Translations under genes and position numbers: made by a program | Source: Wenzhouxiangella sp. | GTDB lineage: Bacteria; Pseudomonadota; Gammaproteobacteria; Xanthomonadales; Wenzhouxiangellaceae | NCBI GenBank assembly: GCA_021767625.1 | Contig: JAASTB010000101.1 | Span: 1-7,553, forward strand | DNA: 7,553 nucleotides | Reading direction: 5' to 3' | The notes under the pieces: generated by a model | What the model was told of the DNA's origin: nothing | Databases searched by the model: none | Seen by the model: the letters and a program-made list of their open reading frames with translations, nothing else | In this document: positions 1 to 6,702 of the stretch, in pieces | Numbering within the stretch: position 1 is the first letter of the stretch | Layout: each line of letters starts with the position of its first letter

Positions 1-60
1 GACCGGCACCTTGTCGAAATCACCGATGTCCGGGACCTTGATCTCTTGTCTATTGCTCAT
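1..60 (-). CDS. aceF: Pyruvate dehydrogenase E2 (dihydrolipoamide acetyltransferase), N-terminus only
   Basis: Only the first 20 codons are present; the gene continues past the left edge. They read MSNRQEIKVPDIGDFDKVPV, the typical opening of a lipoyl domain in E2 of the pyruvate dehydrogenase complex (the VPDIGDF stretch is characteristic). The E2 core takes the acetyl group made by E1 on a lipoyl-lysine arm and passes it to CoA in the cytoplasm. The ATG lies 58 nt after the aceE stop on the same strand, which matches the usual aceE-aceF order and supports co-transcription. The ribosome binding site is weak: only a GAG about 9 nt upstream, with an out-of-frame ATG in between. The lipoyl-lysine, subunit-binding and catalytic domains lie outside the window, so the number of lipoyl domains cannot be stated. 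The family call rests on the short N-terminus plus its position after aceE. Confidence 0.88.
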   Translation of the reverse strand, partial: MSNRQEIKVPDIGDFDKVPV

Positions 61-118
61 CGCATTCGTCTCGTTGTCTGTCTGAGTCCGTGACCTGCGC
101 GCCGATGCCGACTTGCCG

Positions 119-2794
119 TCATACCGTCGTCGGCAGCGGCTTTTCGGGATCGATGTTCAGCGCGCTTCTGGCCTTGACCAGCTTGTCGTCGTCGAACCGG
201 CCTTCGCGGTTGAGCCCGACCAGCGCGGCCCAGGCCACGTTGTAGCGATCCACCTCGAAGAAGCGACGCAGGTTCTCGCGCGTATCCGAGCGGCCGTAAC
301 CGTCGGTGCCCAGAACGATGTATTCGTCCTGGGGAACGAACTCGCGCACCTGGTCGGCGAAAGCGCGCACGTAATCGGTCGCGGCAATCGCCGGTCCCTG
401 ACGATCCTTGAGCAGGCCGGTGATGTAGGGCGTCTTCGACGATTCGTCGGGATTGAGCCGGTTGCGCCGGCTGACCTCGTAGCCTTCCTTGCGCACCTCG
501 TTGAAGCTGGTCACCGACCAGATGTCGGACTCGACGCCGTAGTCGTCCTTCAGGATCTCGGATGCGGCAATCACCTCGCGCAGGATCGAACCGGAGCCCA
601 TCAGCTGCACGCGCGGCTTGTCCTTGTCGTCTCCGCCTTCGCGGAACAGGTACATGCCCTTGCGGATGCCGTCCTCGGCCCCCTCGGGCATGCCGGGCTG
701 CGGATAGTTCTCGTTGAGTACGGTGATGTAGTAGTAGACATCCTCGCCCTCGCCGTACATGCGACGCAGGCCGTCCTGGAGGATCACCGCCAGCTCGTAG
801 GCGAAGGTCGGGTCGTAGGACACGCAGTTCGGAATCAGCCCGGCCTGCACCTGGCTGTGGCCGTCCTCGTGCTGCAGGCCTTCGCCGTTGAGCGTGGTCC
901 GCCCCGAGGTACCGCCTATGAGGAAGCCCCGGGCACGCATGTCGCCGGCCGCCCAGGCCAGGTCCTGGATACGCTGGAAGCCGAACATCGAGTAAAAGGC
1001 GTAGAACGGAATCATCGGCACGCCGGTCGAGGCATAACTGGTCGCCGCGGCGATCCAGGAGCTCATCGAGCCGGCTTCGGTGATGCCTTCCTGCAGTACC
1101 TGACCTTCCTTCGCTTCCTTGTAATAGGCGAGCTGGTCGGAGTCGACTGGCTCGTAGAGCTGGCCGAAAGGCGCGTAAATGCCGATCTGGCGGAACAGGC
1201 CTTCCATGCCGAAGGTGCGCGCCTCGTCACAGATGATCGGCACGATGTGCTTCTTGATGTTCTTGTCGCGCAGCATCACGGTCAGGCAGCGCACGAAGGC
1301 CATGGTGGTCGATATCTCGCGCTCGCCGCTCGATTCCATCACTTTGGAAAACGCGTCCAGGCCCGGCACCTCGAGCTTCTGCTCGTCGACCTTGCGCTGT
1401 GGCAGGAAGCCGCCGAGCTCTTCCCGGCGCTTCTTCATGTACCGGACCTCTTCGGAGTCCTCGCCCGGGTGGTAATAAGGCACTTCGGAGAGGTTCTCGT
1501 CGGAGACCGGCACGTTGAAGCGGTCGCGGAAATACTTCACGCCCTCGTCGTCGAGCTTCTTCTGCTGGTGCGAGATGTTCTGGCCTTCGCCCGATTCACC
1601 CAGGCCGTAGCCCTTGATCGTCTTGGCCAGGATGACGGTTGGCCGACCCTCGTGATGGGTTGCGGCATGGTAGGCGGCGTGGATCTTGTGCGGATCGTGA
1701 CCGCCGCGGTTGAGGCGCCAGATGTCCTCGTCGGACATGTCGGCGACCATTTCCTTCAATTCGTCGTAGGCGCCGAAGAAGTGCTCGCGCACGTAGGCGC
1801 CGTCGTTGGCCTTGTACTTCTGGTAGTCGCCGTCGAGCGCTTCTTCCATGCGCCGGCGCAGCAACCCCTTGGTATCGCGCGCCAGCAGCGGATCCCAATA
1901 GGAACCCCAGATCACCTTGACGACGTTCCAGCCCGCACCCCGGAAGAAGCCCTCCAGTTCCTGGATGATCTTGCCGTTGCCGCGCACCGGACCGTCCAGG
2001 CGCTGCAGATTGCAGTTGACCACGAAGACCAGGTTGTCGAGCTTTTCGCGACCGGCGAGCGAAATCGCGCCCAGCGATTCGGGCTCGTCCATCTCGCCGT
2101 CGCCGAGGAAGCTCCAGACCTTGCGCTTGCTCGCGTCGGTGATGCCGCGATTGGTCAGATACTTGAGGAAACGCGCCTGGTAGATCGACATGATGGGGCC
2201 CAGGCCCATCGAAACCGTCGGGAACTGCCAGAAGTCCGGCATCAGCCAGGGGTGCGGATAGGAGCTGATGCCCTCGCCGTCGACCTCCTGGCGGAAGCCG
2301 TCGAGTTGCTCCTCGCTCAGGCGCCCCTCGAGGAAGGCGCGGGCATAGATACCCGGCGAGGAATGCCCCTGGATGTAGACCAGGTCGCCGCCTTCCTCGT
2401 GATCCGGCCCCTTGAAGAAGTGGTTGAAGCCCACGTCGTAAAGCGTGGCCGCCGAGGCGAAGCTGGCGATGTGCCCGCCCAGTTCGCCGCCGCGGCGGGC
2501 GGCGCGCACGACCATGGCCATGGCGTTCCAGCGGATGATCGAACGGATGCGTCGCTCCAGCGACCCGTCGCCGGGCATGTTCGGCTCGCGGTGAGGCGGA
2601 ATGGTGTTGATGTAGGCCGTGGTCAAGTCGAACGGCAGGTGCGCCCCGGACCGGCGGGCCAGTTCGACACAGCGTTCGAGCAGAAAGTGGGCTCGCTCCG
2701 GGCCGTCACGGTCGACCACCGCGGCCAGCGACTCGAGCCACTCCTGAGTCTCCTGCGAATCGATGTCGTCGGGATGGGGATACTGTTGCACCAT
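119..2794 (-). CDS. aceE: Pyruvate dehydrogenase E1 component, homodimeric type
   Basis: This is the thiamine diphosphate-dependent E1 that decarboxylates pyruvate and reductively acetylates the lipoyl group of E2, feeding acetyl-CoA into the TCA cycle. The 891 aa length matches E. coli AceE (887 aa), and the sequence is alignable by eye along its whole length. Visible landmarks are GGH at 106-108, QGH at 142-144, the ThDP/Mg motif from GDGEMDEPES (231-240) to NCN (260-262), the mobile-loop ISHQQKK with His409 (E. coli His407), DEARTFGMEG from Asp523, LQEG with Glu569 (ThDP-activating Glu571 in E. coli) and QHEDGHS with His642/His646. No key residue is missing, so it should be active. The ATG is supported by an AGAGGA ribosome binding site 5 nt upstream and by alignment of the N-terminus to the family. 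Its own promoter candidate lies at 2836-2864; aceF follows 58 nt downstream. Confidence 0.98.
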   Translation of the reverse strand: MVQQYPHPDDIDSQETQEWLESLAAVVDRDGPERAHFLLERCVELARRSGAHLPFDLTTAYINTIPPHREPNMPGDGSLERRIRSIIRWNAMAMVVRAARRGGELGGHIASFASAATLYDVGFNHFFKGPDHEEGGDLVYIQGHSSPGIYARAFLEGRLSEEQLDGFRQEVDGEGISSYPHPWLMPDFWQFPTVSMGLGPIMSIYQARFLKYLTNRGITDASKRKVWSFLGDGEMDEPESLGAISLAGREKLDNLVFVVNCNLQRLDGPVRGNGKIIQELEGFFRGAGWNVVKVIWGSYWDPLLARDTKGLLRRRMEEALDGDYQKYKANDGAYVREHFFGAYDELKEMVADMSDEDIWRLNRGGHDPHKIHAAYHAATHHEGRPTVILAKTIKGYGLGESGEGQNISHQQKKLDDEGVKYFRDRFNVPVSDENLSEVPYYHPGEDSEEVRYMKKRREELGGFLPQRKVDEQKLEVPGLDAFSKVMESSGEREISTTMAFVRCLTVMLRDKNIKKHIVPIICDEARTFGMEGLFRQIGIYAPFGQLYEPVDSDQLAYYKEAKEGQVLQEGITEAGSMSSWIAAATSYASTGVPMIPFYAFYSMFGFQRIQDLAWAAGDMRARGFLIGGTSGRTTLNGEGLQHEDGHSQVQAGLIPNCVSYDPTFAYELAVILQDGLRRMYGEGEDVYYYITVLNENYPQPGMPEGAEDGIRKGMYLFREGGDDKDKPRVQLMGSGSILREVIAASEILKDDYGVESDIWSVTSFNEVRKEGYEVSRRNRLNPDESSKTPYITGLLKDRQGPAIAATDYVRAFADQVREFVPQDEYIVLGTDGYGRSDTRENLRRFFEVDRYNVAWAALVGLNREGRFDDDKLVKARSALNIDPEKPLPTTV

Positions 2795-2799
2795 GCCAG

Positions 2800-2805
2800 T
2801 CCTCT
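2800..2805 (-). promoter_or_regulatory. Ribosome binding site of aceE
   Basis: AGAGGA on the minus strand sits 5 nt before the aceE ATG. It is a good Shine-Dalgarno match at suitable spacing and fixes the start at 2794. Confidence 0.75.
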
Positions 2806-2835
2806 CGCGGGGCGTTTTGCTTGTTCGGGCCGGCT

Positions 2836-2864
2836 ATTGTACCGACTGCCCGTGCACGTGTCCG
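2836..2864 (-). promoter_or_regulatory. Candidate sigma70 promoter of aceE-aceF
   Basis: On the minus strand a TACAAT -10 box (2836-2841, 5 of 6 consensus bases) is preceded, at 17 bp spacing, by CGGACA (2859-2864, 4 of 6 match to TTGACA). Transcription would start near 2829, giving a leader of about 35 nt that contains the aceE ribosome binding site. It lies in the 154-nt gap between the GNAT gene and aceE, after a candidate terminator. Found by eye, not tested. Confidence 0.5.
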
Positions 2865-2911
2865 ACGGTGAAAGTCCTTCGGAATCACCATACTGCAGCG
2901 TATTGTTGAAA

Positions 2912-2937
2912 CCGCGGGAAACCGGGAGATCCCGCGG
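2912..2937 (-). terminator. Candidate terminator hairpin after the GNAT gene
   Basis: A perfect 8-bp inverted repeat, CCGCGGGA and TCCCGCGG, flanks a 10-nt loop. Read on the minus strand it begins 11 nt after the GNAT stop codon and is followed by TTTCAAC. The stem is very GC-rich but the T-run is only three bases, so it is a weak intrinsic terminator at best. It could instead be an mRNA 3'-end stabiliser or an operator. Its place between the GNAT stop and the aceE promoter favours termination. Confidence 0.45.
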
Positions 2938-2948
2938 CGTCGCGAGCA

Positions 2949-3464
2949 TCAGGCGGAGTCGGAAAACGCGGGGTGGTAACGAACCTCGCCGGCGACCGCA
3001 CTCAATCCACCCGGCACCAATTCGAGCGCCATGAAGTTCTCGGCCGGCGCGCGGAACTCGTTGGTCAGGCCGAAATCGGCAGCGGGCCGGAATCCGAACT
3101 TCGGGTAGTAGTCGGCGTGGCCCAGGACGATGACGCCGCGGGCGCCGAGTTCACGCGCCGCCGCCAATCCCTGCTCGATCAGCTGTCCGCCGATGCCCTG
3201 GCCCTGAAAGGCCGGCAAGACGGCCATGGGCGCCAGGCCGAGCAGCCCGGCCTTGCCCCGGTCGGCCAGCTGGACGGGCGTGAACAGGATGTGCCCCACG
3301 ACCACATCGCCGAAGCGCGCGACCAGCGACAGAAAGGGGTCGGCGCTTTCGCGCAGCCGATCGACCAGACGCGCCTCCGCCTCGGTCTCGAAGGCTTCGG
3401 CGTGGACGGCATGGATCATCGGAATGTCCGTGCGCTTTTCGGGGGAAATTTCGATCTTCGTCAT
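2949..3464 (-). CDS. GNAT family N-acetyltransferase, YhbS-like
   Basis: A cytoplasmic 171-aa acetyltransferase that would move an acetyl group from acetyl-CoA to an unknown amine. The GNAT fold is seen in the acetyl-CoA-binding motif A, LAPMAVLPAFQGQGIGGQLI (77-96), with the Q-x-x-G-x-G core at Gln87-Gly92. The segment VLGHADYYPKFGFRPA (113-128) is typical of the YhbS/COG3153 subgroup. The length is normal for that group. The frame is open further upstream, but the ATG at 3464 starts just where homology to the family begins, has an AAGGC ribosome binding site 6 nt upstream, and overlaps the stop of the pilin gene in an ATGA. That overlap indicates translational coupling to the pilin and FAD enzyme genes. 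A candidate terminator follows. The substrate cannot be read from the sequence; similar proteins act on small amines or protein N-termini, or are uncharacterised. Confidence 0.92.
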   Translation of the reverse strand: MTKIEISPEKRTDIPMIHAVHAEAFETEAEARLVDRLRESADPFLSLVARFGDVVVGHILFTPVQLADRGKAGLLGLAPMAVLPAFQGQGIGGQLIEQGLAAARELGARGVIVLGHADYYPKFGFRPAADFGLTNEFRAPAENFMALELVPGGLSAVAGEVRYHPAFSDSA

Positions 3465-3889
3465 GGGTTCGCCTTGTAGGCCAGCACGCAGGGCACCTTT
3501 TGCGGATAGGGCACTTCCAGGGTCCGGGTCACCCAGAACAACGCCTCGCCAGCGCCGGGAAGATTCTGCCACTGCGAAGGCGGCGTCGCCGAGCTATAGG
3601 TCGTGGCTTCGAAATCCACCGCCACTTCCGGCAAGAAAGTATCCAGGGCGATCCGGCAGGTCGAAAACCCCGTCTGCCCGAAAGCGATACAGTCGTCGGA
3701 TCCGGCCTTGCAGGCCATGTGGTTGAGCGTGTCGTTGGAAATCAGGGCCTGGGCCTGTGCCTCGATGCGGGCATCGCGAGCCTGCTGGGAAAGATCCACG
3801 AAGCGGGCGACGGCCACGGCCGACACGATGCCGAGCAGCACCAGAACGGTCACCAGCTCGATCAGCGTGAAGCCCAGGGCGGCCCTCAT
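3461..3889 (-). CDS. Type IV pilin-like (MshA-like) protein with prepilin signal
   Basis: A 142-aa small pilin or pseudopilin. The N-terminus MRAALG/FTLIELV is a class III prepilin signal: a short basic leader, cleavage after Gly6, Phe7 as the first mature residue, and Glu11 as the conserved Glu5 of the mature protein. A hydrophobic helix runs to about residue 28. The following ARFVDLSQQARDAR (28-41) resembles the MSHA pilin family. The globular part has four cysteines (60, 67, 78, 134), enough for two disulfides in the periplasm. The ATG at 3889 is chosen because it alone places the prepilin signal at the N-terminus; a GGAA sits 6 nt upstream inside the preceding gene. The start overlaps the FAD gene stop in an ATGA and the stop overlaps the GNAT start in another. 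No pilus assembly gene, prepilin peptidase or second pilin is in the window, so its assembly machinery must lie elsewhere. Whether it is a major, minor or orphan pilin is unknown. Confidence 0.9.
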   Translation of the reverse strand: MRAALGFTLIELVTVLVLLGIVSAVAVARFVDLSQQARDARIEAQAQALISNDTLNHMACKAGSDDCIAFGQTGFSTCRIALDTFLPEVAVDFEATTYSSATPPSQWQNLPGAGEALFWVTRTLEVPYPQKVPCVLAYKANP

Positions 3890-5562
3890 TCGGCGTTCCG
3901 GCTTCCGTCGGCGAAGCGACCGGCCGCATGCCGGCCCGCATTGCGGCCCGAAAAGATGCAACCGCCCAGGAAGGTGCCCTCCAGGGCGTTGTAGCCGTGA
4001 TATCCGCCGCCGCCGAAACCCGCACACTCACCGGCAGCATAGAGCCCGTCGATGGGTTCACCCGCCGCGTCGAGCACGCGTGAGTCCAGGTCGGTGTGCA
4101 GCCCGCCCAGGGTCTTTCGCGTCAGGATGTTCAGGCGCACGGCAATCAGCGGCCCCTTGTCGGGATCGAGAAGGCGATGGGGTTTGGCGGTGCGGATCAG
4201 CTTGTCGCCCAGGTAGCGGCGCGCGCCGTGGATTGCCGTGACCTGGGCATCCTTCGAATAAGGGTTGGCGACTTCCCGATCACGGGCCTCGATCTGGCCG
4301 CGGATGCGGTCGAGATCGAGTGGCGCGTCCGGGGTGATGCGGTTCATGCCCTCGACAAGCTCGGCCAGGTCGTCGGCGACGACGAAGTCCTCGCCGTGAT
4401 CCATGAAGGCCTGAACCGTCGGCGGCACCCGGCCGCCCTTTCGGTTCTTTATGACGAGCGACCACTTCGCGCCGGTCAGGTCCGGGTTTTGTTCCGAGCC
4501 CGACAGCGAGAACTCCTTGCGGATGATCTCGCGGTTGAGAATGAACCAGGAATGCTCGTGCCCGGTCGACAGGATCCGCTTGAGCGTCGACCGGGTATCG
4601 AAACCCGGCATGCACGGCGCTTCGAGCCGCTCGCCGGCGGCGTCGAACCACAGCGACGAGGGGCCGGGCAGAATCCGGATGCCGTGATTGGGCCAGATCG
4701 GGTTCCAGTTCTGCACACCCTCGGTGTAGTGCCACATGCGATCGGCATTGATCACCGCCGCGCCCGCTCGGCGGGTCACGTCGATCATCAATCCGTCGAC
4801 GTGATGCGGCACGCCGGCGACCATTCGCTGGGGCGCCGGGCCGAGCGCATCGACGGGCCAGTTCTTGCGCACCAGGTCGTGGTTGCCGCCGATACCGCCG
4901 GAGGTCACGATCACGCAGTCGCAGGCCAGTTCGAAGTCGTCGATCACCTCGCGGCCCGAACGCTCGCCACGTTCGACCGTCGAAGGCTCGAGAATGTCGC
5001 CGCTCACGCCGGACACGGCACCGCCACGCGTGTGCAGTTCGGTGACGCGATGCCGGCAGCGCAGCTCGGCCCGGCCGGCGTCCACGTGCGCCATCAATCG
5101 ATCGACGAAGGGTTTCACCACACCGGGACCGGTGCCCCAGGTGATGTGGAAGCGCGGCACGGAATTGCCGTGACCGTGCGCATGCGCCCCGCCCCGTTCG
5201 GCCCAGCCGACGACGGGGAACCAGCGCATCCCCATCGAGTGCAGCCAGGGCCGCATCTCGCCAGCGGCGAACTCGATGTAGGCTTCGGCCACCTTGCGCG
5301 GCCAATAGTCTTCTTCGCGGTCGAACTGCGCCGAGCCCATCCAGTCCTGCAGGGCGAGATCGCGACTGTCCTCGATGCGCATGCGTCGCTGCTCGGGACT
5401 GTCGACGAAGAAAAGCCCGCCCAATGACCAGAAAGCCTGCCCGCCCAGGCTGTTCTCGCCCTCCTGTTCGAGCACGATCACCCGCTTGCCGGCATCGCAC
5501 AGCTCGCAGGCGGCCACCAGTCCGGCCAGGCCGCCTCCCACAATGATGGTGTCTGCATTCAT
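3886..5562 (-). CDS. FAD-binding dehydrogenase, COG3573/PRK12834 type
   Basis: A 558-aa soluble flavoprotein of the fumarate reductase/3-ketosteroid dehydrogenase superfamily. The N-terminal Rossmann element TIIVGGGLAGL (5-15) carries the dinucleotide-binding glycines, with Glu32 at the end of the second strand suited to bind the ribose of FAD. A second flavin-binding stretch, VIVTSGGIGGN, lies at 217-227. The C-terminal FAD site reads GGLHTD (486-491), GLYAAGECAG (506-515) and then GGGGYHGYNALEG (517-529). Length and motifs fit the predicted FAD-binding dehydrogenases of COG3573; their substrate is not established, so none is assigned here. No signal peptide or membrane segment is seen. The start is the first ATG before the Rossmann strand. 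It has no clear Shine-Dalgarno, but a promoter immediately upstream would begin the transcript at this ATG. Its stop overlaps the pilin start (ATGA). The antiporter gene ends 52 nt upstream on the same strand. Confidence 0.93.
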   Translation of the reverse strand: MNADTIIVGGGLAGLVAACELCDAGKRVIVLEQEGENSLGGQAFWSLGGLFFVDSPEQRRMRIEDSRDLALQDWMGSAQFDREEDYWPRKVAEAYIEFAAGEMRPWLHSMGMRWFPVVGWAERGGAHAHGHGNSVPRFHITWGTGPGVVKPFVDRLMAHVDAGRAELRCRHRVTELHTRGGAVSGVSGDILEPSTVERGERSGREVIDDFELACDCVIVTSGGIGGNHDLVRKNWPVDALGPAPQRMVAGVPHHVDGLMIDVTRRAGAAVINADRMWHYTEGVQNWNPIWPNHGIRILPGPSSLWFDAAGERLEAPCMPGFDTRSTLKRILSTGHEHSWFILNREIIRKEFSLSGSEQNPDLTGAKWSLVIKNRKGGRVPPTVQAFMDHGEDFVVADDLAELVEGMNRITPDAPLDLDRIRGQIEARDREVANPYSKDAQVTAIHGARRYLGDKLIRTAKPHRLLDPDKGPLIAVRLNILTRKTLGGLHTDLDSRVLDAAGEPIDGLYAAGECAGFGGGGYHGYNALEGTFLGGCIFSGRNAGRHAAGRFADGSRNAE

Positions 5563-5568
5563 TGCGGC

Positions 5569-5599
5569 AGTATAGTCAGCCGGCGCAAAAGCCTGTCAA
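5569..5599 (-). promoter_or_regulatory. Candidate promoter of the FAD enzyme-pilin-GNAT unit, possibly leaderless
   Basis: On the minus strand a perfect TTGACA (5594-5599) is followed after 19 bp by TATACT (5569-5574, 5 of 6 match). Six bases separate the -10 box from the ATG, so the expected first transcribed base is the A of the start codon at 5562. This fits the lack of a Shine-Dalgarno before the FAD gene. The 19-bp spacer is longer than the ideal 17. Found by eye; the start site is inferred. Confidence 0.55.
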
Positions 5600-5614
5600 G
5601 CGGCCGACCCGCCA

Positions 5615-6643
5615 TCACGGAGGCGGCAGGGTCGGCACCCAATCGACCAGGCCGAAGCTCTCGCCGCTGACCCAGGCGACGAACAGCAGGTAGATCACCA
5701 GCAGAACCCAGGACTCCGCACGCGAGAGCACCAGGTGCGTGCGCATCATCAAGAACAACGCCACGGTCGCGACGGTCAGTACGGCCATCATCGGCGCGGC
5801 GATCGAGAAATTGATCACCGCCGTGCCCGCGATCAGCACGCCCACCGGAATGCAGACCAGCAGGTCGAAGGTATTGCTGCCGAGCACGTTGGCAATGCTG
5901 GTGACCGCGCGTCCCTTCCGGGCCGCCCGTATCGACACGAAGGCATCGGGAATGGAGGTGCCGGCGGCGACCACCGTGATGCCCCACAGGAACGAGGGCG
6001 TGTCGAAGATCTCGCCGAAACTCACAGCTGCCCGGATCAGGCCCTCGACGCCGACCAGGATGACCAGCAGCGACCCGCCGAGTTTCGCCCATTCCCGGCC
6101 CGGCCGGATACCGGCGGTGTCGACTTCCTCGGGCTGATCGATCGTGTCGTGGTACTGCACGAAAATGTACAGCGCATAGAGCGCCAGCGGCATCAGGGCC
6201 AGCCAGCGCGTCATCTCGCCGCGGATGGAACCGTCGCCGGAAGGGATCGGGTGGTAGATCGCGGCGAAGGAGAAAGTCAGCGTCAGCACCGCCACCGCGA
6301 TCATGTAGAACTGCGCTTCCTTGTAGACCAGGTCGCGATTGGCGCGCAGCTGCTCACGGCTGACCAGGCCCGAGATCGCGGGAATGATCAGGATATTGAA
6401 AAGCGCCGAGCCCACGATGGCCGCCACGCCGAGCTCGAACTCGCCGTGAAGCAGCGTCGACATCACCACGGTGGCCAGCTCGGGAAAGCTCGAGCCGATG
6501 GCCACGACGATCGCGCCCTGCACGATCTCGGGCAGCGAATACCAGGCCGAAAGCCGTGCGCTCGAGGATTCGAGCAGGCCGCTACCGACCCACACGATGC
6601 CCGTCGACACCAGGGCCACGACCAGCCAGAAGAAGACCTCCAT
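5615..6643 (-). CDS. CaCA-family sodium/calcium antiporter-like membrane protein
   Basis: A 342-aa inner-membrane cation antiporter of the Ca2+:cation (CaCA, YrbG-like) family, expected to exchange Ca2+ for Na+ or H+. It has two inverted alpha-repeats. Alpha-1 spans about 42-84 with GSSFPE (50-55) and GSALFN (78-83). Alpha-2 spans about 221-262 with GTSIPD (228-233) and GSNTFD (255-260). Hydrophobic stretches fill the rest, with a polar loop at about 165-188 between the halves, and the length is normal. By comparison with structurally known NCX_Mj, Glu55, Asn83 and Asp260 are the expected ion ligands, while alpha-2 has Asp233 where Glu is usual. A TTG six bases upstream is in frame, but GGAG lies directly against it and sits 6 nt before the ATG at 6643, so the ATG is the start. 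It diverges from the beta-helix gene; the FAD gene begins 52 nt after its stop. Transported ions are inferred from the family only. Confidence 0.92.
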   Translation of the reverse strand: MEVFFWLVVALVSTGIVWVGSGLLESSSARLSAWYSLPEIVQGAIVVAIGSSFPELATVVMSTLLHGEFELGVAAIVGSALFNILIIPAISGLVSREQLRANRDLVYKEAQFYMIAVAVLTLTFSFAAIYHPIPSGDGSIRGEMTRWLALMPLALYALYIFVQYHDTIDQPEEVDTAGIRPGREWAKLGGSLLVILVGVEGLIRAAVSFGEIFDTPSFLWGITVVAAGTSIPDAFVSIRAARKGRAVTSIANVLGSNTFDLLVCIPVGVLIAGTAVINFSIAAPMMAVLTVATVALFLMMRTHLVLSRAESWVLLVIYLLFVAWVSGESFGLVDWVPTLPPP

Positions 6644-6649
6644 CGACAA

Positions 6650-6653
6650 CTCC
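6650..6653 (-). promoter_or_regulatory. Ribosome binding site deciding the antiporter start
   Basis: GGAG on the minus strand is 6 nt before the ATG at 6643 but directly adjoins an in-frame TTG at 6649. Normal spacing rules support the ATG and rule out the TTG. Confidence 0.7.
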
Positions 6654-6702
6654 GTTGAGTTCTTGTCAGGGGCGCAACCACGGCAAAACCCCGATTGCGG
6701 CG

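Noticed and set aside
113..3034. 973-codon open frame on the plus strand opposite aceE
   Set aside because: It lies antisense to a fully conserved aceE and results from strong GC bias at third positions. The translation has no recognisable domain, and it overruns the aceE promoter region.
3465..3572. 36-codon N-terminal extension of the GNAT frame
   Set aside because: The extension lies inside the pilin gene, lacks GNAT homology, and the internal ATG at 3464 has a ribosome binding site and an ATGA overlap.
3890..4027. 46-codon N-terminal extension of the pilin frame
   Set aside because: It would bury the prepilin cleavage signal behind an Arg-rich segment and lies inside the FAD gene; the ATG at 3889 gives a normal six-residue leader.
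4096..5427. 443-codon plus-strand frame opposite the FAD enzyme
   Set aside because: Antisense shadow of a well-supported flavoprotein; its translation is His/Arg/Gly-rich without motifs.
5575..5610. Imperfect stem GTCGGC...GCCGGCTGAC as a terminator for the antiporter
   Set aside because: Pairing needs a four-base bulge and no T-run follows; the stretch is better explained as the FAD gene promoter.
5735..6658. 307-codon plus-strand frame opposite the antiporter
   Set aside because: Antisense shadow; the translation is highly charged, rich in Arg, His, Gln and Asp, with no family motif, while the minus strand encodes clear alpha-repeats.
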